From Litomosoides sigmodontis (lineage: Eukaryota > Nematoda > Chromadorea > Rhabditida > Onchocercidae), in assembly GCA_963070105.1 (NCBI GenBank), contig OY718804.1:10555817-10619816 (forward strand): 64,000 nucleotides of DNA, given 5' to 3'. Below the pieces are notes generated by a model, which saw nothing but the letters and a program-made list of their open reading frames with translations, was not told the origin of the DNA and made no database searches. Of the stretch, positions 51,832 through 64,000 are shown piece by piece. Made by a program: the position numbers and the translations under genes. The stretch's first letter is position 1; each line of letters begins with the position of its first letter.

Positions 51832-51916
51832 CTTGGATGGTTCACCCTGTAGGTCCGGGTTTATCTGACCTGTTTGAAGCAAAATAAGCTCGTCTCTACA
51901 GGCAGGACCTTCTAGG
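51832..51916 (+). ncRNA. mir-993: microRNA precursor mir-993
   Basis: An 85-nt segment folds into one long hairpin. Helix 51846-51864 pairs with 51884-51902 with only a 2-nt internal mismatch; after a second 2-nt mismatch the outer stem 51839-51843 pairs with 51905-51909 and continues to 51832/51916. The loop is about 19 nt. The 3' arm (from 51885) reads T-AAGCTCGTCTCTACAGG-CAGGA, sharing 17 consecutive bases, seed included, with arthropod miR-993 as I remember it. The 5' arm (from 51843) reads CACCCTGTAGGTCCGGG, sharing ACCCTGTAG with miR-10, the known relative of miR-993. Both arms are in the right order only on the plus strand. It lies 2 kb 5' of the Hox3-like gene, on the opposite strand. 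A Hox-linked post-transcriptional regulator is expected; targets are unknown. Confidence 0.9.
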
Positions 51917-52069
51917 CTATTCTCTCTCATCACGAAACTACCATTTCGTCACCATTTATTCCCAAACACTCATTCCTTTATCAACAATACCTTGTCAGTA
52001 CAGTCTCCCTTACAGGTTGGTTACTACTTTTTTCATTCCTACTTATGCTTATCAAAACATCGAATAGAC

Positions 52070-52082
52070 CACACACACACAC

Positions 52083-52121
<39 letters not shown>
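52070..52121 (+). repeat. (AC)n microsatellite
   Basis: About 26 AC units with one GC interruption, 150 bases after the mir-993 hairpin. Confidence 0.95.
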
Positions 52122-52123
<2 letters not shown>

Positions 52124-53354
52124 CATTGATAATGAATGCAACGATGATGTTTACTGGTATTGATCGATCATCATCAGTTTACGTCTTCGGCAAAATCTTT
52201 TAAAGTTTTACATCATCGTTTTTCTTTTTTCACTAATTGCTGAAACTTCTAACATCAGTTTTGATGAAGTTTGAACGGTTGTTGCTCTTCGATCATTGCC
52301 TTTCATCATCCTCCGAACAGCGAAGTGACCAACCGCATCATCTACGCACTCGCCACGCAGTACCGTCGACCTGACCTGAAAACCTCTCGAGAAGTCTGCT
52401 CCACTAATTTTTGCTTGCTGTTTGCTTCATTATCATATCATCAGTGCGTACTTTCTGTCACTTCCTTATTGCCACCGCGTTGTCTTTGATGTTTGCCCCA
52501 TTACACACTCAAAGACATTTGCAATTGGCAAACAATTTGTCAGTGGTGGTGATCGGGTCGTTGGCCGAGATTTCCAGTTGAAATAAAGTCTGACCATCGC
52601 AGATGAAAATCAACTTCGACACGCACGCTCGTAACATTGCTGTAAACAATTAACGGTTTCTTTGTACAATTTCATTTCTTAATCCTTAATCACTGTGTCG
52701 TTGTTTCGGTCAGCAAATTATTATCAAAATCAATATTATTGTTAATTAACAATTCATCACTGATTGGTAGTTGTGACTTTGCTACTGTGCTGTTGTCATC
52801 GTTGTAACTGCTACTGCAATCATTTACTACTGCACTTCCCTTATCATAGCTCTTTGAAATCGAAGAAGCAAAGGTTGCATATGCGGAATTTTTACCTGCA
52901 AACTTTTTTTCGATTCGTTTGCTAAAAGAAGTAAGTTAATGCAAAGTTTGTTGAATGATCCTTTTCAATGAAAGCGGTGATTGTTTTGTTTGCTCGCTTA
53001 CCAGTAAGTTAAATGTCTGATAAGGAATTTCTCCTTTCTCCATGCGAGTTGCGTCTGGTGGCAGCCTCTGTCCTCCATGCTTCGCCTCCGTAAAATGTTT
53101 CCAGGGAATGTTGAAATGAGCATTTCTTTGTTTTACCGCCAACTTTTCTCTCACTCACACTTTTATAATTTGGCGAAAAAGTGGACAAACGTAAATATCG
53201 CTGGTAACAGCGAAATTTTCCAGCACAAAATCGGTCGCGTGTAATTGTTAATCTCATTATTCTTATACATATTTTTATGCACAAACCCATTCATTCGTTC
53301 GACAGGATTAAGGATTTAATATTTACAAATTTCTCTCCTCCTTCGTCTTCTTCT

Positions 53355-53378
53355 TTCTCTCTCTCTCTCTCTCTCTCT
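53355..53378 (+). repeat. (CT)n microsatellite
   Basis: Twelve CT units within a pyrimidine-rich stretch that starts at about 53332. Confidence 0.85.
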
Positions 53379-53833
53379 TCCTTTCCTACAGATGGCACAA
53401 CTTCGAAGTCACCTTTTTCTTTCTCTTACTTCTTCAAAAAACAATGGTCGGACAGGAAAGGTCGGCATTCTACCATTACACGCAATTAGTGGATCTGTGG
53501 CCGTTGGTCGTTCTTCAAAATGAAAATGAAATTTAATAACAATAAAGGATTTTGTTGTAGCAAAATTAGTTATTATAACTTCATCAGAGCTAATGTATCC
53601 AATGTATCGGTTCCTTCAAAAGGTTTTCTTCATTGCTTTCAGCGATTAATTAGTGCTAGAAGAAGCACAATGAGAGGAAAAGATCAAATAACCTCCTGGC
53701 TATTATTAAATCTTTGATTTCTGATATCACATTTGTTGCGCAGTAATTAATTACTGCTTTAAATGAACAAAGAAATCGATTTGCTGTTACTGTTTGTCTC
53801 ACAATTAGTTATTTCTAGCAAATTCCAGTAATT

Positions 53834-54052
53834 TTGCTTTCAGTTTCAAACTTCCGTATTACAGATTATTTAGTGAAAGTATTGCTTCGTTTGTGCATTG
53901 CAGTGCTTATCAGTTGCAGCACCTATTTGGGCGTCAAACAGCTCCCACCTTCTTCTATGTGTGATACGACGATACCTTTAAGTGATAACGATGATAAGAC
54001 TGAGCGTAAGCCCAATATTACCGAAGAGATTTATTTGAGTTTAAAATCTTAA
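53834..54052 (+). CDS. Possible exon of a small membrane protein (doubtful)
   Basis: Not recognised. An acceptor-like TTTGCTTTCAG ends near 53843, and one frame after it stays open to TAA at 54050-54052. It encodes a hydrophobic stretch (VLLRLCIAVLISCSTYLGV) followed by a polar acidic tail (PLSDNDDKTERKPNITEEI). That looks like a single-pass membrane protein C-terminus. The first in-frame ATG is only seen downstream in the tail, so an upstream exon would be needed. A second frame is also partly open. It could well be chance. Confidence 0.22.
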   Translation: MLSVSNFRITDYLVKVLLRLCIAVLISCSTYLGVKQLPPSSMCDTTIPLSDNDDKTERKPNITEEIYLSLKS

Positions 54053-57000
54053 TGATCTATTAAGTAACCTTGACATACTTAGATCGGTTGGTAATTAACC
54101 GTTCCTGTTTTTTATACTTTTTCTTTGCTTAACTTTTGGTAGTCACTTTAAAATAAGCGGCAATTCATTTTGATGAAACCTTTTCATATTAATTAACAAA
54201 TGTTACCCTACCCTATTGAAATTATTTGTTTCAGTGAATTGCATATTATTATTGTCAACAATATTGATGACAAATGGAGCACATAATTTTGAAACATTAA
54301 AAATTATTGATAAATAAATGAAATTGTGGAAGTGAATGTTGTCATTCTTGTTTCACAAATGACTAACGCCAAAGTTACTCACGGAACTCACGTAATAAAG
54401 ATCACACAATCAGTGATACTGAGATCTTTTGCTCACAGTCTTTCGTGAAATATCAGTTGAAAAACGGTAATGCACTTAAATTCTAACGGTAGTGATGTGG
54501 AAGAAACAAAAATTTGTCGCACGAAAATATAATAGCTGAGACGTACGTCCGTGCAATCCATTGTTACCTTAATCGTACGTTTCAAATGATATACGTAAAA
54601 GTAGTAGGAGAAACGAAAGGAATAGTCACACTGTTATGAGATAGAAGTGATAAATTAGTTGAGTTGAAGTTAATTGATAAGTGTTAATTACGAGGCAACA
54701 ATTCGACTGTGAATTTTAGCATGAAAAAAGAATGGAAAAAAAAGGACGCAAACCATAACTTTGTTAATTAACACTTAATTAGCAACTTTTCAAGTGTTAG
54801 AGGTTCATGAATGTTATCACATCCGGTCTGACCAATGAGCTCCATTGCAACAAGTATCATATCACTGGCCCAGAACTTACTTTTGCTGTTCATTTATGCA
54901 AATGAGCGGTGAGCAGATTATTATGGCATCAATTCGACTATCGTTGCAGCAGTTATCTGTTGTCGCTACAATTCTTAATTGTTTCAATCTTTTGTTTTCC
55001 ATTTATTATCACTAAGTCGTTATCAGTAACTGAGGTCAAGCTTCAAGTCAAACTTTGGGTTAGGCTCACTCCCTCGTTCAGCTATTGTTATGTAAAGTAA
55101 AAAGCAAAAACGGATTTTTGCGACGAACCTTTTTCACACAGTTTTTTTGTGCAAAAATTGAAAAATAATATTTTAATTGAAATCATTGCATTTGTTCTTC
55201 ATAATTTACTTGAAATGACCGTTAAACTTATATTTTGTACAATTTCCAAAATTTCATGTATTTATGCAAATTTCACAAATTTCCAATTGAAGAAACTCAA
55301 TGCGATTAGCAAAGTCAAAATTCTTCTCAGTTTCCACCCTTCCTATTTTAATATCATTTGTTTAATAAAAATATTGCAAAATTTTCAAAAATTATTTTGA
55401 AATTAATTAAAGGAAGGAAAAATTTGGTGCAAAATGCTTTCTTACAGTGTGTGAGTTGATCTTTGGAAAAATAAAAGCATTTTATAGTTTCTTTAGCGAG
55501 AAACATTTATTCGTTTTGATTGAAATTTTTTGTTTATAACGAATGAATCAATGCACTTTAACTGATCGAATACCACACAATCGGTGGAATTCTTTTATTT
55601 TTGAAAATGCGTGTCGTTGGAATATCAATTGGAAAGGTGGCGCGCTGTAAGCTAAAAAGCGATGATTAATTTGCTAATGCGAAAATGTTTCTCTTTTCTT
55701 TTGTTTTGACATAAAAGTATCCATCCGTTGCTATTAGCTCTTTGTGAAATTGCTTGCAAACAAATGCATGACAATTACAATTTGCTGAGAACGAAGAATT
55801 TGTCAAATAATTTAACGAACAACAAATGCACTAAGAAAATTACGATCGCAATAATGATGAACAATGACAATAATGAATAAAACTTGTGGAATAAATTAAT
55901 TAAAGCGGTGTGTTAATTAGCTAATGCACAGCGATTCAAATCATCTTAATGAGGCTGATTAACCAATGGATGAAATAATATTAAAATGCTTCTTGAGAAA
56001 TAAAATTTAAGCACTTTTATCACTTCTAGTGAATTTAAATGCTAGCCAATCGAAATGATCATTCCAGTGCCGCGGAAATTGTCGCCAAATTACATAACAT
56101 TTGCAATGCATTCTGCTAAATTCAATTTGTATGTAATCAAAGTAAGCTAATAAATTTATTCATTTCTATTTTATTTAACTACCAAAACCTTTTCCTTTCG
56201 GATGTGCCCTTTGATAAATTTCAATTATGTTTAATTCACCTTTTGTCCACTTTTTTTACCTTTCAAATATGAAATGTACTTTGAAGCGCATTTCAATTAT
56301 TTGGTAAATGAAATTAGCGAAGGAACGATTTTAACACTTAAATTAGTTAATTATCTTTTGAGATTGAATGGAGTTTTGCCATCCATGAATATAATTGAAC
56401 GTTTCAACCGCTGTACCAACCGGAATTGACCACAAATTAATTTCATGCCCCACGGAAATTAAAATAGTTGAGAAGTGTTCTCTGAATTTAAGAGAAAATG
56501 AGCAATTTTTAATTTAATCTTTAACGGATACCCAAAATACATTTTCTGTTTGCAAAAATTGAGCTGTAAAGTTCTCTGACAGTGTAATTAATAGCAATTC
56601 AATGGAACGAACCATTTCATTTTGTTGTGTAATCTGATAAGTGATAGAATTGAAATTAAATGAGACTTAGAACTGATTTATTCAAATTAAATTATCCGTT
56701 TGATTTTAAGAAGTGCTACTTTAATTAGCCTTTGCAAACATGAATTTACCATTCGCTAAATGACGAATATGCGACTTGCACATCCCAATGACCTTCAGCA
56801 CAATCGGACAGCTAATTTTCCCTGTGATTTCTTTCAGTGGTTCTTCTGTCATGTCGTTTTGCTTTTCAATTTGCATACATCAAAGAAAGCTTGGTGTGGT
56901 AATTCCCCAATTCAAATTCTCCTCTTTTCACCAATTATTGTTTCTTTTTTCATTTCAGCAATTTGTTCCATTTCAGCAATTCACGCTGTTTTTTTCATTT

Positions 57001-60000
57001 TATATTTTTGGAAATAATTTTTAATTTATCGGTGAAGTTTTATTCACAGTTAGTTAGTATGAGAGTGTTTTGTAAATGAGTTATCGGTTAATTTGAATAA
57101 GTTTTTGATATGAAAGACGGAGATTCCCTTCGCTTTTTTTTCGCTCATTTTTTTCGCCCCTTCGATGAACGACGATCGGTCTTATCGAAAGAATCGATGC
57201 TTAATGGAATTCGCTCTTAGATCGGTTATACATCAAAGGATCGATCCATCAGTTTAGTTACTGAAAGCAATTGTTCCTACAGCGGCCTGTCTTCTTGGCC
57301 TGTCCGTCTGCTCCGATGTTTTGATTCTTCTGTCGCAATATTTTGATAGATCAAACTTTCCGCCTTAAACTTTATTTTTCCTTTATTTAGTGACATTTTA
57401 GTGCTGAACGGGAAACCTTCCAAATTCTCAACCAACGAATGACCACATGAATTGCCATAATTAGGAAAAAAAGAGAGTAATCGAATAAATTTTAATTAAC
57501 AAATAAAAAGATTTAATTGGACGTTGGAATGGTTTCTTCCGTTTATTTCTCATTACTGCACATATAATCCTTTTATCATAAATTAGTTTTAAAATTCTGG
57601 TAGTTTCAAGTGTTTGTGAAATGTCATCAAGACTATCGGTATCGCACTTTCTTCCTCGCTTGCACAGCTGTATCACAAGCATTTTTTTTGCAGGAACAGA
57701 TGATCCGGAAATATTCCGCTCCCCTTCCTCCTTCTCTCTCGCCCTTTTTCAATCCAGTAATTCCTCGTTTGATAAATACTGCAAAGTTTTTTTCTCACGA
57801 CAAACAGGTGAAGATAAGTCGAAGCGACATAAGACAGTGAATTTAATTGGCGTGACAGGCTGGCTACAAAAGAGAACAAACTTTTCCTATTGCGTGATAG
57901 ATGCTAATTTTAATTTTGATAAATTAGTAGCGAGGAGAGGAAAATTAAAATGACGTCGACAAACAAAGCAAAAATAACTGATTTTATTTTCTCTTCATTT
58001 TCAAACAGACGACGTGAGGAGCGGAAAAAAACCAGTTACCGTTCGGAGTTTGCTCCTCATAAATTTCCATGAATTATTGTCAAAAATAATCCTTCCTATT
58101 CAAGAAAACGAGAAGTTTCTTCTCTCCCATACCTTTTTTTCATTCCTATACCGTAAAGCAACAACAACTAATGCAACGGTAAACAGTAAACAATAAAAAG
58201 CAACAAGGGAAGAGTTATTCTTTCTCCGCCTTTTTTATGAAAAATTTCAGCAATCTATTAACGCAATGTTTTGCAGTAAATAAAATTTGTTCTTTTATGA
58301 AAGTGAAATTTTAAAGATAAAGTTTATTTATTCCAGTCATTTATATAAATTATATTTGCAGAGAAGCAAAATTAACCTACAAAATCAATGTACAATGAAT
58401 TTGGACCTTTTTCATCATGGAGAATTCCTGTGTGGCCACAAAAATTTATGGGAAATACTTTTTCAATTTTGAAAATTCTTCATAAAAAGTTTATAAATTT
58501 TATTTTGCGGTTATCGTTAAATTTTTTATGATCAAAAAGCAATAGATGATAAGTAGGACTTTTTTCAGTTCAGACTCAAACACTTCACTGCTTGAGTAAG
58601 AAGTAAATTGTTAAGGTCGTATTGAAGTTGTAGTTTCAAATTTTTAAAATATTTTGGATTTATTCTAGCTCAAAATGAAACAATTAAAACGACAAAAATT
58701 TAAATAGAGGCGAAAAAAAGCAATGTCTGATTAAACGTTCGGAATTTCCTGAATTTCGTGTTTGAAGTTGAACAATAATTAATTCCTCAACTACTCACAT
58801 CATAATTTTTAATTTACCAGCAATTTAAAATTTCTAAATTTTTCCCTAAAATAACTTTTCAGAAGTAAAAATTATTTAATCATAGCATTGCATTTCACAG
58901 AGAGTAATGTAACAATGATCTGTTAGCTATAAAATCTGGAAAGTTTATATCTGACAAGAATTGAAACTGTTAATGCTTTTTTGACACTGTGGCTCTTCTG
59001 AAATAAATGTCATCAAATATGCTGCAAAAAGATGAGGTAATTGATTTTGAAATTTCCACCGCCATTTTTGTTAAAGTAAAGCAATATTGGAAGATCAAAT
59101 TTGAATGCAAAAATATTTCATCTGAATTAGAAAGAAAGTAAATCAATGCAAAGGTTTAATTCCTTTCCACTTCCGTTTCTGTCCAATCCGTTTACGGATT
59201 TATTGCAGAATATTTCAGCACGGTAAAAACGTAATGTAAATCTGTCGTTGCAAAAATATGTGTCCGTAACATTCCGTAAAGCCGAATATCTTCCAGTTTC
59301 CCCGTGAGCTTTGTAACTTTTTGAAATCAAAAAATGATATTTTTCGTTGTTTTTAATACTTGATCACACTGACAATGTCTATGCAAGCGATATCAGAACA
59401 TTTTGCATAAAATTTCAAAAAGAAACTTTTTAAAATTTTGAAAAAAAAATTAATTTTATTTTTCTAAAAGAGAAAAGAACTGAAATGCAGTAAGCAACAG
59501 CAACAATTAACTTAACCTTACACAATTTCCATCTTCTCCGCTTTTTCAATTTCCACATGGACTTGTTCAGTGTCTGCAAATTATACTATTTAACTATCGG
59601 CAAATGTATGTCAGTATATATTTCCATGTAGTTGTCCAGCAGTGACCTCCAAAAATGGAGTCAAATGATGCTCAGACGTTTGTCCTTCAGCCTCATTTTT
59701 ACTGTCAAATACCAATCCTCGGAGTAAATCGATTACTGTAACTCTAACTTTTTTTAAATGATATTGCAAGTCCTCATTCATATCGCATCCTTTTTATGCT
59801 TAATTATTTTCGTGGAATAACTATTGCAAATTTCTACAAATTATTGAATTAAATTGGAAGAATAAGAAGCGCATATTATTTGGATTCACTAGTTTATCTC
59901 TTCTTAAACAAATGCCTAATTAATTTAGCTAACTATTCTTATTTCAGCTTTTTCAAATTTCAATTCTTACCTTTATAAGAGTAATGCCATCAATAGCGAG

Positions 60001-61164
60001 ATTAGTGTTATTGTTTCATTACTGTACCTTCTACAGTTATGATTTGATATCTGTAAGGTATACATTGATGATAATCCAAATAACGAAATTAATAGCTAAG
60101 AGCTTTAAAAAAACTATGCATAATTTCATTATGATAATTAGCAATCAGCAAAAGTGCTTTTCCAAATTATTATAGCAAAGCAATTTTAGCAATCATTCAA
60201 CTATAAACTAAATTTGAGAAATTGTTAAAGTCATCGATGATTAAACAAAAAATACAAATTGATGGACAAAAAATTTCAGGCCTTCTTTTGTACTGCAATG
60301 AACTAGAAATTTCACACATTAATTACTAACTTTTTATAAGAAATGATCAATGGATAAGTTGCATTCCTCTTTCACTGCATCCTCTCTCTCTCCCTCTTTG
60401 TCTCTCTTTCCCCTTATTTGATTCATAGCTTCAGTTGTTTTCAATAGATCTTTACATGCATACATACAGTCAATAAATCGAACAGCAATTTCTTCAGGCT
60501 TTTCTAAAAGTTTCTAAAATAATACCTATTTGGATCTTTCTGTATTAGCGATAAAATTTCGAGTAAATTTTAAAACAATTCAATATTGAATATAAATCAA
60601 AAAGAACTTATTACGCTGACGCAGCGCCACTCAACTTTCAAAGGGTAATTGCCGGGCAAATAGTTGCACCCGAAAACGTTGAAGCTTAAAAAGACGCAGT
60701 AAAGTTTCGGGAACTAAACAGAGCAAGGCGTGGGTGTAAAAAACGAAGAAAAAGGTAATGAAATTTCAAAACTGAGGTATGATTGAAATTGCTGACTAAC
60801 ACTGCACTATCACGGCGGCAATTCTAAAGCACTGATAAGCACACATTCAACTGATGAAATACTATCATCCAATTGTATGCCAAAGTGCCGCGATGTTTAG
60901 AAAGGGAGAAAAGGAACCAAAATTGAATTTGAGAATAGCAGGAAATCAATAGTAATCGATAGACGAAAAAATCATAGTAGAATTGGAGGTCCAAAAAATA
61001 TTTTTCCACAAAATTTACAATTTAATAATTTGCTAAAAAGCACTGAATAGGAATTGCGTGAGCAAAAGGAAGAAATTAGGAAGTAATAGTCCGAAGTGGA
61101 TGATGTGAGTTTGATAGATAGTAATAGTTTTATTGATGCAATAAAAATAAACAAAGTGAGAAAT

Positions 61165-61350
61165 GAGGGCAGTAGTTCCTGACGTCGAAGAGGAAGATCC
61201 ATCCGTTGGCTTCAACATCGGACGCACACTTCGGGAAGATTTACGATTCCAACACAAACGACGGACAATATGGGGCCGCACTCGAGGCGGCTTGGGCCGC
61301 AGGACTTGATTTACTGCTCAGACGGAACAACGCCTCCGTACTTTTCACTG
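61165..61350. other. Isolated GC-rich, exon-like island of unknown nature
   Basis: About 185 bases are clearly richer in G and C than the AT-rich surroundings and hold several CpGs. Several frames are open: a plus-strand frame from ATG 61168 (about 49 codons, containing FNIGRTLREDL), a second plus frame with QYGAALEAAWAAGLDLLL, and a minus frame with an Ala/Ser-rich stretch. None is recognised. It may be an exon of a gene beyond the edge, a transposon remnant or a CpG-rich regulatory element. Confidence 0.4.
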
Positions 61351-63448
61351 AATTAATATTTCCAATTGGGAATTTTTCTTTGGGCCAACCGGCATCATTC
61401 TGCAATTTGATTTGTTACTTGCATTTTCCTCACTTTAAATCTTCCTTTTCCTTTCAAATTTTGATTTATTTTAAGTTGCAATTCGGTGCTGTACGATGCA
61501 ATAAATTAGTGGAAACGATTTTTCTAACTAATATTTTCAAATATTTCAAATTGATAGGATTAAAGTTAGCTATAAAAAAAATTTCAATGAATGGATTTTG
61601 TTTTTGCTTGATTTTTGATTAATCGAGCGAAAAAGTGAAATTTCTAGTAAAAAATACTACCAGAAACTTGAAGTAATTGGTAGAAATGAAGGAAGGAAAA
61701 ATTGAGCAATTTCCTTGGAACACTGATTTATATCCTTCAAATTTGTTTTCCATTTCTATTGCAACAAAAGGAAGGAAAAAAACCACTTTCGAAATCTCTC
61801 AGTGATATATTAAGCCATTGTAAAATCAATATTTATAAAATCGCTTCAACATTTGGTGTTGAAATTGAGCAAAAAATTTATTACAATTCTTTTTTCGTTT
61901 TTTTTTCTTTCGCTTTCACAGTAATCATATTTTTGTTGTTCTTTCCTCAGTGATTTATTCATTCTTTCTTTCTTGACGAACTACTACCCCTAATCGCTCT
62001 CGCTTTTAGTTCAGCTGAATAAAATACCTACAAAAAAAAAGGAGAGGAAAAGTGGCCTTTCTTACTTCTTCATATTGTTGCTAAAAATTTCACACTATCA
62101 TCGCTGCAACACAAATTGAAATTCTACCGTAACCATCAAGACTTATCCCTCTTTCTATCCAACTCACTTCCCTGCACACACGAACAGATTGATATTTTAT
62201 CCCACGTTCATAAACCTTTACCACTTCCTACCTCGGCCATTTATCATAGGTTGATCTGTACTGTTATAAATCCTTACATCTATCTATCATTATTATTCCT
62301 CTACGTCAACTGTACCCGAATGATTATGAATTTATTGCTGTAAAATTGGAGCCTTTTATTAATCGAGCAATTCTACTGCAATCTTTTAACTTTCTTACTT
62401 AAGTTTAAAAAATCATGGAAAAATTGATCGAATAATTTATGCAAAGCAGTTATTTAATTCAAATTTTCATTCTAAGGGCGTTTAACAATTTGCTTGGTAA
62501 CATTAAGGTTACTGCCAAAAAGCACTTGAATCTGTGATGCATAACTACAGAAGGACGAGCATAAATTCATTATCTTTGCTACTTTATTCATTTCAGATTT
62601 CAATTTGAATTTGTGGTTTATTCCTTCTAAATTAGTTTATGTGAAAATTTATTTTGCTCTAACTATCCACTTCTTCTAGGTTATAGCATTAAAATGCTAA
62701 ATATAAAAAAATTTTATCGAACTTCCATAACAATTTTTATGGTTCTGGTAGCTTTTATTATCAAATACTGCAATGTGCACAGGCACATATAAGTCTCTTC
62801 TGGAAAGTTCCTTTTGTCCTTAACTAAATTTTAAATGCATTTAAAAGAAAAGTTTAGCTTGTTCAGACAAAGGAATTGCCAAAAACGAACGACACAAAAA
62901 TATATTATAAATTTTGAATTTTTGCTCAATTTTACATCATACCTTTACGGCAAAAAGCATTCCATATTTTTGCTATAATTCTGACTGCAAGCCTAACTGT
63001 TTGTTAAATATTTTAAGTTCTCTCAGCACCGTTGCATAGTTGAAGAATTAGTGAAGTACATATTTATAATTGTTCTTCGTTCTCATTTCGTTGATAGCTA
63101 TTTGAATCACTCTCTAATTCATTCATTATGTCATTACTGTATTCTGTTAGCAATAATTATCAGTGAGTCGATATCAACCAGGCAGTGGGATTTTCATAGT
63201 CTTTTATAGGAATAATAATGCAATAAGTAAGGACCTTAATTATGACCTGCAGGATCTCTCCTACTAAGTCAAATAATTTCCCTTTAATTACTACAAGCTG
63301 GAAAGTGATTTAATTATTTCTCATTCATCTTTGATCAATCACTTCCTAAATCCAAGCAGCAAATTATTGGTCTATTTAATGACAGAACTGAGCTAATATG
63401 AATTTAACGCGATACGTGACGATATTGTCTATCAATAATCTACAAGTA

Positions 63449-63471
63449 CTCTCTCTCTCTCTCTCTCTCTC
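63449..63471 (+). repeat. (CT)n microsatellite
   Basis: Eleven uninterrupted CT units in intergenic DNA. Confidence 0.9.
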
Positions 63472-64000
63472 AAATTCAAAGCCAAACAATAGCGAAGCGT
63501 GTGCTACGAAACGTATACTTCTTCTACCTTCTGCAGTATAATAATTGATGATTACGGAAGGACTGTGTTTTGAAATGCATTTGCAGCTTTGAAATACATT
63601 TAAATCGCAATTATAAGTTCACGTAAATTGCAGTGTAATTGCAATGATTAAATGCGATGCGTCAGACGATGGTAACATTTCACTTTATTAATTCACGCTA
63701 ACTCTAACTCCTAGAGGTGGAAGCGCGCGAATGAATCAAGCTAGCATTAGCAAACTTGAACTAATTGTAGAAATTCGAGATACGTGTAATGTGCACTTGT
63801 TGCGAAATAACTAGTGAAGTCAATAAAATTTTAGCATCATTTCGTTTCATGAATCACCTTATGAACAGTTTTCCAATTAGATCTTTGGGAAGGAGAAACT
63901 TTGAAATTCGTTAGATTTTGTCCTTTCCCAGAGTGACAACTGTTACTTAATACTACTTATAGGTTATCATTTATCGATAGTAGACTGAGGAGTCGTCCCA

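Larger units (their letters stand above)
51917..64000. other. Gene-poor interval to the right edge
   Basis: About 12 kb with no confidently recognised gene. It contains (AC)n (52070-52121), (CT)n (53355-53378 and 63449-63471), a doubtful small membrane-protein exon (53834-54052) and a GC-rich island (about 61165-61350). No homeobox sequence was found on either strand, so the next Hox gene, if linked, lies further right. Confidence 0.55.

Noticed and set aside
1..64000. tRNA, rRNA, CRISPR arrays, intact transposons
   Set aside because: None seen: no cloverleaf-like segments, no spaced direct-repeat arrays and no transposase or reverse-transcriptase motifs were noticed by eye.

Overview
The window looks like nuclear DNA of a parasitic nematode, most likely a filarial or related spirurid (clade III) worm. 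It is AT-rich, its genes are split into many small exons with TTTCAG-type acceptors, and it has possible spliced-leader acceptors a few bases before start codons. It also carries a Hox1 gene next to a Hox3-like gene; Caenorhabditis elegans has lost Hox3. The species assignment is inference. No bacterial, organellar or viral genes were recognised.

Region by region. (1) 0.4-8.2 kb, minus strand: an 18-exon gene for a ~1,080-residue RS-rich nuclear-type protein with an unusual Pro-Val-Asp repeat block; I do not recognise its family. (2) 9.1-10.9 kb, plus strand: a five-exon SLC35B1/HUT-1 endoplasmic-reticulum nucleotide transporter. (3) 11.4-16.6 kb, plus strand: PWP2, the WD40 protein of the UTP-B part of the small-subunit processome, about 18 exons. 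(4) 18.5-21.8 kb, plus strand: a five-exon T-box repressor of the Tbx1 group (C. elegans mls-1 type) with an N-terminal eh1 Groucho-binding motif. (5) 31-34 kb, minus strand: the Hox1 (labial/ceh-13) gene, three exons, homeodomain split by a 2 kb intron. (6) 46-49.8 kb, minus strand: a second Hox gene, two exons, best read as Hox3. (7) 51.83-51.92 kb, plus strand: a long hairpin whose 3' arm matches the Hox-linked microRNA miR-993. The rest is gene-poor, microsatellite-rich DNA.

The left quarter is compact housekeeping sequence. The right three quarters is a low-density developmental-regulator domain: T-box repressor, Hox1, Hox3-like gene, and then mir-993 on the posterior side of Hox3, where it also lies in arthropod Hox clusters. 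Both Hox genes are transcribed leftwards with the anterior gene most 3', the ancestral colinear layout, so a Dfd/lin-39-type gene would be expected beyond 64 kb. Exon joins were worked out by hand from splice motifs and reading phase. All joins given are phase-consistent, but they have not been checked against transcripts or by database search.
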